NCBI GenBank assembly: GCA_005281725.1
Contig: SSBO01000007.1
Coordinates: forward strand, 4,622,031-4,686,030
DNA length: 64,000 nt
Source: Wuchereria bancrofti
Lineage: Eukaryota > Nematoda > Chromadorea > Rhabditida > Onchocercidae
Reading direction: 5' to 3'
A program made the translations under genes and the position numbers. The notes under the pieces were generated by a model. That model had not been told where the DNA came from and searched no databases. It saw only the letters and a list, made by a program, of their open reading frames with translations. This document shows, piece by piece, positions 24,101 through 36,900 of this stretch (its first letter is position 1; each line of letters begins with the position of its first letter).

Positions 24101-27100
24101 AGGTAAGTTCACATAACTGAAATATTAAAGTAAATTCACATAAGTAGAATAAACCAACCATGATTGGAAATCATCAGCAAAATCATCACATATATCAGTA
24201 TGAATAAAGTAGTGATTTTATGAGAGACAGTCGAAGTTCTGAAAACTTGAACAACAGCCTTAAGGAATTGTTTTAGTTTACTACTCTTTGTCTGTCGATT
24301 GCACACCATAATATATCAAATATATTGAATAATATTTAAGCCATAACTTATTTCAGGAAACTGAAGAGCATCTTGATATGTTCAATTTGAACATCGCTCG
24401 GCAGCAAGCTGATATGGAAATCGATAGACGTGGCTTGACGAGATTGGAAGATCAACCACAAGGATGGGTAAATTGGGCTAAAAACTGGTAAAATATGTTT
24501 TGAATTTTCTGAATTTAATCTTTAACTTTTTTTTATTCACAAAAGGCTTACATACAGCAAAAATTTTTGATTTGGAACGAAGAAAAGAAAAGCTTAGTAT
24601 TTGATATGAAGAATAAACTTAATATTCAGTGTATTTTAGGTGGACTGGTGGCGGTGGTGTGAAGGAGAAAGGGGAAAGTGTAGCTCTATCATCAGGTGAT
24701 ATTATGACAAAGTTTGAGCAGGTCTTGACTATAGAAGAGAAGGCTAAATTGTTTGATGCTATTGATTATCAGGTTGGTAACTCGTTTCTTATTTAGGATT
24801 TGAACGCAAGGCCTCAATGAAAGTTCAGGGAATGAGAACATGCATCATATAATAAACACAATTTACATATAACCTTTTCTTAGGAGAATATCCCTCCAAC
24901 TGATTACCCGAAACACTTCGTGGAGAATGTTGTCATCGCTAATTTGAGTCTGCTTATGGTTGTAATCGAAGATGCTTTGACACTGAAGTTTTCCATAATT
25001 ACTACCAGAATAGAACATCGAGCATCAGCTCAAGCTATCAAGTGGGTAAATCGATTGTATTTTAATGGAGAGGAAGATGAATGCAATTTGCTATAAAACT
25101 ACAATCCGCTTTTCATGTGATAATTTCATATTCACATGATAAATCATATTGGATGAATGGCGATATCCTATTCAAAAAGCAAAAATAAAAGAAGATGAAC
25201 TGAAATTTTGGTTGCAGTTGGTTTATGATGAAATTAGTTTCCCATCAAAGCAGCTTTATTTTGCAGCTTTAAAAGTGGTGTAAAAAACGTAACAATGGAT
25301 GGTTGTGGACAACAGATTTTGTTCGTACAGGATGATTTCACTGATTGGTTGACAATACTTGTCGAAACTAATCCTTTGGATCGTGATAAAGCTGGATATG
25401 ATCAGTATATCAAAGTCGCTTTAGCACCAACGGTTATGAAATACCATGCTCCGGCTATTAACACTGCTATCGAAGCATTAAGACCTCCGGAAAGTGTGCG
25501 ACTAAATCAGTAAACTTTTCTGGTTCTTCATTGTTAAACGATACATTATAAAAGAAGTAATTGAAAAGTTTTTGTATCCAAGAATTAATGCATACTCTCT
25601 TTTTACAACCAAACATGGTATATTTTTTTGTGCCAGTAAAAGACCTAAAATATACTGATAAAGAGCTAAAAGGAGAAGTATATTAGATATGATTATGTTT
25701 ACCAAGTCACTTTTCAAAGTTATGATGAGCTGTTATATATTTAAAAAAAATACTTGCAAAGTTTTCATAAATAAAGAGGCTTATTTTAGATTAACGGCAG
25801 CAGCAATGGCTCGTTATGAAGATGTTAAAGCACGTTCTCTCACTGGGTTGGCTCACGTTGTAGACACTAGAGCGAAACTAGTGCTTGACATACGAATTGC
25901 GCCTCTGACAGTTGTCATTTCAGAAAATGGAATATTCAATGAAAATAAGCCAAATTTGATTGCAGATCTTGGCTTACTTACAATAACTACAATGGAAAAT
26001 GATTTATTTGTACAAACACCGTTGCTTGCTGATCAAGTAAGTTTTATTCATGTGTTTGTCTATATATTTGATATAAGTACTATTTCCAGTTATTTTCGCG
26101 TTGCTTCACTGTGATTGCTTTTCTGCTATTATTGCACTGCACGAAAAGAAATAATGAGCAGATAATTTCCTTGTAGTTTAATTCTTATTGCGTCTAATGG
26201 AATAAAATGTTACTTTGTTGTGTCCTACTACTGAAGATTTGATTGTAACGTGAATTTTTATGCACATTTTTTACAATGCAGGTTTGTTTTTATCGTGTTA
26301 GGATGATTATTTTCGGAGTGGGCTTAAAACAAGGAAAAATGACTCCTTCAGAAATTGTCATGAAAGGTTACCCTTTTTTATTGCAGTAATTTGTTACAAG
26401 AAGCAGAGCTCCCAACATAATTGTTTGTTAACTTGCAGGAAGCAGAGTGTCGGGCGAAGTTGTTTAGTCGTGCATACGATAAATTTTCTGTGAAACTGAC
26501 CAATGTGCAACTGATATTCTCAGACAACTATCAGAGTGGTATGGATGCGAAATCGGGACATAAATCGAGCTCCCATTTACTGCAACCAACTGGATTGAAT
26601 GTCGCTTTTCATAAGTCATCCATCGATGATTTACAACTTCCGAAGTAAATTTCTAAATAAACATTAAATTTTCCTTCTTTTTCTGAATCGTGAAACGCAC
26701 TCGTCTGTGATAAAAATGATGATTCATGCCTAACAGTGTAATAACTCCGAGTAGTGAAATAATAATAATGTAAATAACTTATTTCTCAATGTTATATAAA
26801 TCAGGATATTTATATTTCAAAATTATGTTTTCTCTTTTTCCTTACGATTGAGAAACTCATGAGAGAAGTTTTACATTTCTTTGTGACTGAATAAAACTGT
26901 TTAGGATAAGGATAATGGGTGAATTACCTGATATTATCATAACAATCTCAGATAAGCGTTTACTGGAGCTTGTGAAATTGATATTAAGCATTCCCACTCC
27001 TGCTCCCGAAAAAGAAATCAGTGCTTTTCGTCCAGCTGAGGTATGCCATACTATAATTTCGATTAGAATTTTAGTGTGTATGTTCAAATACTATGTGAAG

Positions 27101-27987
27101 TATTTATTTTTGTAGTTTGAGAAGGCAAGGATCAGAGATCTAGCAATGATGCATGCGATTATGGAGGTCAGTGAAATCTCTGAAGATGAACATCTAAAAG
27201 TAAAGAAAGATGATATAGAGAAGCAGGAAGAGAAGAAGATTGACATGCAGCAAATCCAACTAGAAGTCAATCTTACATTGAAACAGGTTCAGATATTCTC
27301 TTTTTCTAACTTGATTTTCACAAATTTTGGTATGTGAAATTACTGGTTCCTTTTGTCGATATTCTTTGGTTAGTAATTAGAGAATTAATATAAATTGCAA
27401 TTTATTATATGAAGTTGAAAAAAACCGAAGACTTTTCATTCCTTTCTTCAAATCTTGTATTTGCAGGTCCAAATGGTCATTGGCACTGCGGATGCAGTAT
27501 TTTTATCCATTCAGATTAAATCTTTGGGTTGTAGTTTGCAGATGCGTACATTTGACATGGTTGCAATGGCTTATTTAGGTGATTTAACAGTTGAACAGCC
27601 GCAATATAAAAGTTTGATTCCCGAGCGTAATACGTTATTTGTTATTGATAACACTCATAACAGTGACCAAAATTTACTTCAATTCAAGTATGTACAGGTT
27701 AGCTTTTGGCATATTTTACATGTTGATTTCGTATTAGCCTCAATCATTCCCATTTAAATCACAATGGCGTTGAATGGTTAATTTAAAAAAAGAAGGGCAC
27801 TTTTTCTTAAATAATAAAATTTTCATTAATGAACATTAATCAGTTTATATTTACAGCTAAAATTAAATTATTTACATGTAATCACTTTTAGGCAAACAAG
27901 GAAAGTCCATTCTTCGCAACCGAGTATAATTCTATGGAACAGGCAATCGATATTTCTTTCAAAACAATGATTATATCACTTCACCAG
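21195..27987 (+). other. vps-13: VPS13 exons 1-17: chorein N-terminus and first part of lipid groove
   Basis: Exons 21195-21294, 21644-21796, 22114-22239, 22466-22632, 22997-23198, 23495-23741, 23931-24102, 24357-24487, 24640-24772, 24884-25041, 25267-25509, 25790-26036, 26439-26644, 26905-27040, 27116-27286, 27467-27697 and 27892-27987 encode residues 1-973. Landmarks seen: [13 protein letters not shown] and [11 protein letters not shown] (chorein), [17 protein letters not shown] with HIRYED, the [15 protein letters not shown] block, [14 protein letters not shown], and an acidic linker in exon 15 followed by the conserved beta strands of exon 16. Exon 5 ends at 23198 in TAC A|GTAAGG; the nearer GT at 23194 would break the frame. 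All joins are inferred from splice consensus plus phase. Confidence 0.88.
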
Positions 27988-30900
27988 GTGTACTTGTCTT
28001 TATTATAGTAGTCTTCATTCGGGAGTATAGTCATATTTTTTGATAATTAGGATTGCAAAGAAATATATATGATTAGTGTTGCTAAACGGAGTTGTTAAAG
28101 AAGTTAAAAGAAATTAATTCCTAAAATTAAAGGTAATTACAATTACATTTAAGGATGCCATGATTAGTCTGAAAAAATATTTTGAAACACTTCAAGAAAA
28201 GATTGCTGAATTGCAAAATCGAGACAAACCGACACAAGATCAAGGTGATGAAGCTGATGCCGGAGTAACCATCAGTGATGTTCCATTACTTCACGAGAAG
28301 AAAGTGCTAGTTTCGCGGTCTTCAAGTCAGCTAAGGTTGGCCTCAACTATTTCTCTTTCTTACTTTTACTAACTTGTTAGTATTTGGAACACTTACTAAA
28401 GTTTTGGAGGATTTGATGATATGTTCATAAAATGAAAACATGTTGATAACATTGAAGAAAGGGGACATATTTTAGTAGTTTTATAGCAAGAAAAGAAAAT
28501 TCTGTATGTGTTACTGATGTCTTCTCTTAATTGTTAATAATTGAGGGATCACTTTTAATTAAAATTATAGATTTTTTTGCAAGAAATATCCAGGCTTGGT
28601 GAACAAGGAAGACATCTGAATTGTTGAAAATAACATTTTGCAGTTTGGCCAGATCCGCCTCTGAATCGTTAAAATTAAGTCATGCAAGACGTGAACGAGA
28701 GTTGGCACAGACACGAAATGATTTCGTCGTAAAAATGCATATAAATGCTGTTTTTGATTCTTTGTCGGTCTATGTCGGTTCAATAAAATGCTTAGATACG
28801 GCCCTAAGCATCACTATTGTGAGAGTCGCTATAACAATGCGTATGGTTTGTTTTAGAGTTCATTTCAGCCTGTAAGGATTTTTTTATGCAAAAGAAAAAA
28901 AAAACTGCATGGTTTAATTGACATTTAAGACAATATTTGCATTTTGTTTGACAAAAGCGTTAAGCACTTTTTGATGACGGATGAGATTTAATTTTAGCTT
29001 TTACTATAAGCACTAGCTTTTTCATATATATATATATATATATATAAAATCCTGGACTAATTGTTGAAAAATGTAGAGAACAGTAGAGATGGAAGGTGGA
29101 GTCAAAACAGTAACAATAGAAGACCGAACTGGAACAACAATTCACAAACATTTACTCACACTTTGTGAAGAAGACAGAGAGATGTTATCATTTGCTTTTA
29201 AACAGTACAATCGTACCGATGCTGAGAAGAAGCATATGCAGCCTTCTGATCTCGATTTTTTCATTAAAGGCAGTTTTGCCCGTATTCGTTTCGTGCTTCT
29301 TTTCCTTTGGCTTGAGAGGATGAAGGTAAGTTATCTTTCATAGTTTGAATAAAGTTCTTCAGATGCGGACTGTTCAGATGAAACCCAATAAATTGCATTT
29401 TTCGAAGTGTGATACCATCGTGATGCCTTGTTTTGGTTCGAAGGCATTTTTGTTATATGCTGTTTTTCGGTTTTGATTCAGGATTTAATAGAAAATAATC
29501 CTTAAAAATTTATCTTATGCTTTTTTATCGTTTTTAGTACCTTTGTCTGTACAAGATTTTTTGATATCACCATTTATTAATTGATTTCATTATGTTAGCT
29601 TTCAGCGTTTTGCTGTTCCATTTCAAGCTGAAGCAGCACAAGTTGCAGCGCAAGCGCAATCATATGCATCTGAAAAAGCATCACAGGCTGCACAAAAGAT
29701 TAAACATCTTATGGAAGAATCACCTTTGAGGATTGGTTTGGATATTGAACTTGAGGCACCGACAATTTTGGTACCAAAGAACTCTACATCGTTGAACGCC
29801 CTCTTTATTGATTTCGGTGCGTTTATGTTCAATTTTGTGTTCTAAAGGTTGTGATAAAATTCACTCTAAGTTGTGAAAATGTAATCATAGTTAGCGCTTT
29901 TAATATAGTTTCTGGGAGCATACGTTAGACATTTAAAAGCTCCATTTGGACAAGGACATGCAGAAATTGAAAGGCTTTGCTGTAGACATGTTCTTAAACA
30001 GAAATTTTCTAGGCAGACTTACTGCCGTTAATTCAGTCTCAGCAGCGCAACATGAGCAAAGTGCTGTTATTGATTCGATGCAAGTCAACTTAACTGACTT
30101 CTGCTTTGGCATGTAAGTTTGCATTCTTTTCTACTACTTAAAGACATCGTAGAGCGTTTTCATTTGGGATAAGAATAAGGTTGGGATAAGGACTTTTTGG
30201 TACAAAGAGGGCAAAATAAAGAAAGGTAAGCATAAAAGAGCGCCTGACAAAGAATAAGATTTTTAGATAAAATTTTCAAGTCCCGGAAAGCTGCAGCCGA
30301 AATCCTATATTTAATGCTTGATAGTTTTCTGAAGTATTAGAGTTGCAGCTTTTGTTTCCTTTCAGTAAATAAAGTTTCAGCTCACTTCTTTCGGAAAAAG
30401 ATGTGGAAGTGTTATCCACATGTCAGGTTTTAAAGCCAATCACGTTTTCACTATTAATTTATCGGAATTTGTCTTTTGAATGGTACAAAACAGCTCCACA
30501 AATGCTTGTCGACGCTCACTTGCCCATTATTGAGGTAATGATTTTTTCTAACTAATAAGCAGTGTCTAAATTATTCATGTCTCTTGATTCTCTTAAACTT
30601 TCTTTCTTTAGAATCGTTATTGATAATCATACATCAAAATAAATGTTGCTGGTAATCTTGGTTCTTAAACATTTTCGATGTTCTTGACAAGATTTCTGTG
30701 AACTTATTCAAATAAAAAATCCTACCAGTTTCTTTACGAAAAAATTCTGGCCTTTACGGCAAAGAACCTGTATCTTATATTGTTATGTTATTTTGTTGAA
30801 TGAATGCACAATGTTTTCTATAATGTAAAAAGCAGTCATTTGATGTAATGTCGTTTTATAGCCCTAAATTGTAGATAAGCATGACAGAGGAAGATTATGC

Positions 30901-33900
30901 GACAATACTGAAGACACTTAGTGGCAACTTGGCAGAGGGAAACGAATTGTCATCGGTGTCATCACCATCTGTGAATTCTTCAATTCGACGGGAAAGAACT
31001 GTTGAGAGGAGAAGTCAGGAGTCTAATGAAAAAGCTGTATCAGAAAGTGATGGAAGTCCATTGAGCGATTCCAAAGCCAAATCTCTTGTTTTCAGTTTCA
31101 AACTGGACGAAATTGCTGCACTCTTATATCGTGGTTCCTCAGATTTGGTCTGTATTTACAGAGGATTTTTTTTTTCATTTTAACATAGTGCAATTTTTTT
31201 TCAGAAAAATGAAGATTTGTTAATTCTTTTGAATGAAGATTCTTTTGTTAATAATTTCGTTAGCAAGTTTCTTTTGTTGTTGGTTTTCCTTCATCAAGAT
31301 ATCTTCGATAATGCGTTGGTGTTTTGTCTGATAAGCACTGGCAAATACGTTTAGTGAATGAAATTGTATGTGTTCATTTTTGCTGTGTCAGAATCTTGTG
31401 ATAATTATCATTATTTAGGAGAACTCAAAAGGTGAAATCGCTCGAAAGACTACTGCCGGTTTTGCATCAATGAGATTAAAAAAAATTAAATTAAGTGGCT
31501 CGAGAGCGGGAAATGGTGAACTGGACATTGTTGTTAGTCTGGAAGTATTTGTCATGGAGGATGAAAGAAGCGAAAAAACCAAAACACGACGATTATTGGA
31601 TAAAAAGGTGAATTAACTTTTGTAGTGGTACAGGATATAATCCACAATCGAGATTTTTAAACATATATTTTTTGTAGTACTGCTCTTGATTTTAAAAAGG
31701 GATGAAAATTATTAAATTGAAACACCGTTAAGCATATTTTTAAGATTATTCGCTTTTTTATTGTTTGTCTTTTTTTTTTCATTTTTCGATAACCGGGAAT
31801 AAGCAAATTCTTTAAGAGATTTTGAAAATATTTCAATATATCTATTATTATTATTATTTACAGCCTGATAGAACCGGGAAAATTCACAATGAATTTGTCG
31901 CTGCTCGTTACCAGACTAGTGAAACAGGAGATAAAATTAGTTAGTTTCTTTTTTATTTATCATTTTGCTTAATTTGATATGTATATCAGATTTTTAAAGA
32001 ACCGACCGACAAGCTGTTCCGATATTTTTTGTCCTGCCCTGGACACTTTATAAAATACGGGGATTTCTTCAGAGTAATCTCTGTCGGTAATGCAAAAGTT
32101 AATTTGTAGTGAAATAAAACTAGTGGAAAAGCTTTCATATTTTTTTATCTTGTCTTATTGTCTTCAATATTAAATAAATCTGACATTTTGCAGTTGCCTT
32201 CTCATCATCAGCTTTCTTCCTACGACTTTGTCCAGAATTTCTAGGAGCACTGATGAATTTTTTTACGGTGAAAAAAACACAGGAGGAGTTAGCAAGAGAG
32301 GCTGAAAAAGTGAATATTCCAAATATTGCACAAAATAAGGAAAAAGTAGAAACAGCTCTACCAAAAGGTTAGTTTTGCATGGAAAAAATTAGTTTGGAAA
32401 GTTTCAGTAGGTTTTTCTGTTTCAAAATCAATGTTAGGAAAATTAAGTAACCTATTAGCAGGAAAATTAGCAATCTGACTTATCGGTCTATAAGTTTAAG
32501 TAGTTTTACTTTTATAAACTGTCAAATCTACTTCAAATGCTGTTTGCATCAAACTTACTTCAAATGCTTTAGAAAGACCATTCGTTATACGTTTTGAAAT
32601 AAAAGTTGAGAGTTCTGACTAACTATTTACAGGCACGGTAACAATGAACTGTACAATGCATGAAGCAGAAATTATTCTGATAGATGATGCTGTCAGTCCT
32701 GAGAATTCCCAAGCGCTAATTTTGTCGTTTAACGTCGATCTCAAGGCAAAGCCGGTAAAACAAATACTTTTTCATGTTTCATGATTAATTGAAATCATGC
32801 GCATCCTTGTTCTCATCATATGAAAATCATCTGTTCTTGGGAGAGAATACTTGTAAGTTTGAAGTTGACTGAGTCAACTAGTACAAACATTATAACGTTG
32901 TTTAGACTCGAAATAAAGGAGAAAATTTTTATTTTCTATTTCTTTTTTTAAATTTATGTGATGTCTAAATAGATTTTGAATTTATTTGTAGGATGGTGAG
33001 AAGCAGGTTATGATTGGTGGCATTAAAAATTTGCAGATTATAAGCACTTATTGTTTGGAGTCGAAATGTGACCAAACTCCTTATCAGGTAGTTGAAAAAC
33101 TTCATAAAATCGAGGCTGACTGAAATAGAAGTTTGTGTTTTTTAAATGATATTTGCCCTTTTTAGCTCGCTCTGTAATTAGTTTGAACTGTGCTTGATAT
33201 GAAAAGCAAAGCTATCTTTTCAATGTTTCCTAACATTTCAGGCAACATTTCAGGTATTAAAGCGCACTGATATCGATGTTCACTTAACAACGGAACAAAA
33301 AACATTGTCTGAAAATTTTGCAGTACATATTGGACAATTATATCTCAAAGTATCTCCCGCAATAATCCGTTTGCTAAGTGCTGTTTCTTCGGCTTTTTTA
33401 TCAGCAGCTAATGTTAAGGTGAGGAAACATTGAACATTTTTTCTTAAAATATGTGCACTAATTATAATCTTAACATCTGATTACTTGCAGAATACAAAGT
33501 AAATAAATGAGCGGGATTGTAGATAGTATTAAGCATATATTCTCTCCTTTTGAAGTAAAGATTCTATAGGAAGATTCGCTTACTGCGCGGAAGACAGTGC
33601 TTAAAAAGTATCCAAATTACTGGGAAAAACGTAAAATCGATAGGAACAAGCATTGGTGGTTCAACGTAGTGGAGGAAAAACAAGAAGATTTTGAGTACGC
33701 AGTGGATATTGCCGCTTCTATCAGTCATGAACAACAGGTAGTTTTGATAACTGCAATTTTCTCAGGAACTCTTAAAATGTATGCAAATAATGGATATGTT
33801 CGACAAAATTTCCTGTGATATTTGCACCTGATGTATGAGAGAAAATTTAATGATCAGAATGAAAGGAGATAAGAATAAGGAAGAGACAGCAAAATGAGAA

Positions 33901-36900
33901 GACTATGATAGTATTAATTACAAAACCTGTCCAAATTATTGTAGGAATCATTGATTTCTTCACTGTTATTTTACCTATTTTAAATTTCTTCGTTTTCAAT
34001 AATACTTGTGGTGTGTAGGGAACTATTACAATGGATTCGCTTATCGTCACTTTGGAAGCCGGTATGGGCAATAGAACGGTACCAGTAGTACTTTTGGAAA
34101 GTTCGACAGTGATCGCTTTATCACATTGGAGTACATTGTTGACTATTGATGCTGACGTGCAATTCCAAGTAATTTTGTCATTTTAATCTTTTGATTAATT
34201 TAATTTTTCTTGTTTGTTTATCGCAAATTTGGTGTTTCCTAAATTTTACGCAAACTTGCATTTGAAACAAGTTTACATTTTCCTAAAAAAACAAAAAGTT
34301 AATAAAAATTTTTATCCTTTTTAATTTTCATTCCATTAATTTTTGCAGTGTATGGACGTATTTAATTTGTATTTTAGATTTCATATTACAATGAAACGTT
34401 TTGCGTGTGGGAGCCAATAGTCGAACCGGTAGAAGTAGATGATAACGTCTGGAGGAGCTGGGCTTTGAAAGCTGAGGTAAGAAATTATAAATTTTACTTG
34501 TTGTTACTATTATTTTATGTCTTGACTTATTTTTTAACCATCACTTTCTATATTATTCAAAACAATGTATTATCTTCTGTTCATTGAGAGCATGTTACGG
34601 CATCCTTAAAAGTTGAGAGGAAGTTGCTTGGAATTTGTAGAAATATAGGATGAGTTTACATGGAAATATTGCTTCCATGCGGAGCAAAAATCTTCGTTAT
34701 ATTTCAGAATATCTGTGATATAAAAAAGTAAGTGATATTAAACTTATAATGTATCAGGGAGAAGAGCGTATTATAAATGACATAATTTTTGTAGTTGCGA
34801 ACTCATAATGAAGACGAGCTGTCAGTAAACGGTACACCATCATTACCACAGAAAACAATTAATGTGAAAGCATCAGAACTGCTCAACATAACAATAACAA
34901 AATCGCTGATTTTGTTATCTTATCATCTCATGGATTCCTTTGAGAAAGCTGCGAAACTGATTTCACCGCCTGTGAGACGAACTTTCCCAGGCAATAGTAA
35001 ATATTCGGTATTCAACAATGCTGGCATTTCGACCAAAATTGGTAATACAGAAACAATGATTGTAAGTTATCATCTGACTGTCGGAATTTCTGCACTTATC
35101 TCATGTACTTTTCGTGTAATTTTTGTGTTTATTCCTGATTTTTCTTTCTTTACTTTTTTTTTTAATTTTATGTATTTATTCCCTAATTTACCGAAATTTT
35201 TTACAGTGAGTCGTAATAGTCGACATTTATATTAAACATAAATAAGAAGATATATTTGTGTTCTTTCTATGGAATATTTCTAATTTATTTCGTTTGTTTC
35301 GTTTTTTACTCTTTCAGCTTAAAATAGTTTATAGATCAGTGCTGATGGGCTACTGGTTGACGCAACGCCATGCACCTTCGTCGATTTGAGTGTTCCTGTT
35401 GATCCCAATGAAAAGATAGGCCTCACACAGAGTCAAAGTACAAAAAAAGCGGAGCTATGCCTCATTTTTGATGAAATAGATGCAGAAAGATATGTAAGTT
35501 TTTCCTACGGTTTATCTTATTCGTCTTCAGCATTTATCCACCGGATTACCATTACCATGTTTACGATATAATTTTATATATTCTGACTGTACACATTTTT
35601 TATTTAATTTTTGTAGGTAAATATATATATAATGTAGGTAAATATAATGAGATCTGAATCGAGAACTTTTGAACTCCCAATGAAAAGTAATGATGGAAAG
35701 CAATGGAAGGTGGTTGTAGAAATAAAAGTGGAAAATATGCGACGACTTATTTACCTCCATTCTACAGTGCAAGTATGAGTTTACCAAACTTATAAAACAT
35801 TTAGTTATCGTCTAACATTCAAGAAATGTTCTAAGATGTAACCCAAGTGAGATTTTCTTAGCAGACTGAAAAAAACATAGCCTTTTTGCTGTACACATTT
35901 TATTGAGGTTGTGATGTGATTGTATGTTTCTCTCTGTTTCTAAAGAAATTGAAACCAGTAATCGTGGTATATGTTTCTGACTGCAGTTTGTGAATCATCT
36001 CGATATACCTTTTGAAATTCATTCAATGCGTGACGGAAGACTTGATTTCTGTGGTATCGCAGAAACGGATAGTGAACCACTTGATATTGCTCTTCCATTA
36101 CTGTATACAGCCACTGGAGAATTGTTTATCAGACCTCAAGATGATGCGTTGGTTTCTCTGTGTTTCTTTACCTTTTTTCCTTGAGATTACTGTTTGCTGA
36201 GAATCTTTATTATTTCAGTTATGAGATGAGCAATGAATCAGTTTGCTGGAATAAATTTGAAGACAGGGCACGATACATAGTACGGTGCGATCTGTCAGAA
36301 GACATGAAACAGGGCTTGTTCGTAGCTCTGATTGTTGAAGAAATACCATTGAAAGCAGAAAGAAGCAGAGATTTAGACGATATAAGTTATATAGTGCATA
36401 TCTTTTCACCTCTCACCCTGCATAATTTTTTACCTATTCCTCTACGACTCACTTCTCCGGTAAGCTGTATTGAATCAGTCTAATTTTCGATGTATATTAA
36501 TTGTTGATTGCAACAGAAAGGTATCCCATACGTATGCTCCTTATCAAAATAAATGTTTTCCGCCTACAAAAAATAGTTATTGTCTGAATTTGTTCGTTCA
36601 AGGAATGCTTGAAAAGAAAATTGAATAGCTAAATAATAATCGAAGTTAACACTTAGTCGATTTTAGATACAGAAAGAGCTGTTTGGTGGTGAAGAAGTCT
36701 CATTAAACGTCATCCCTGGACAGAACCTCAATTTTGAAGTACCTTTAATATTGATCATTTCTTAAGAATCAGAATAAAAATATTGATCATTTCCTTGTGT
36801 GTCTAAGTATTCAGCTCACAAGTTTTTTAATATATGGTTAAAATTGATTGCTGTATTTATTAGGTGGATTATCGTGGAGATCTTTATGTAACAGAGATGC

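Noticed and set aside
34795..35235. 146-codon open frame read as a single gene
   Set aside because: Only 34795-35061 is coding (VPS13 exon 34); the remainder is intron reading through the GTAAGT donor.
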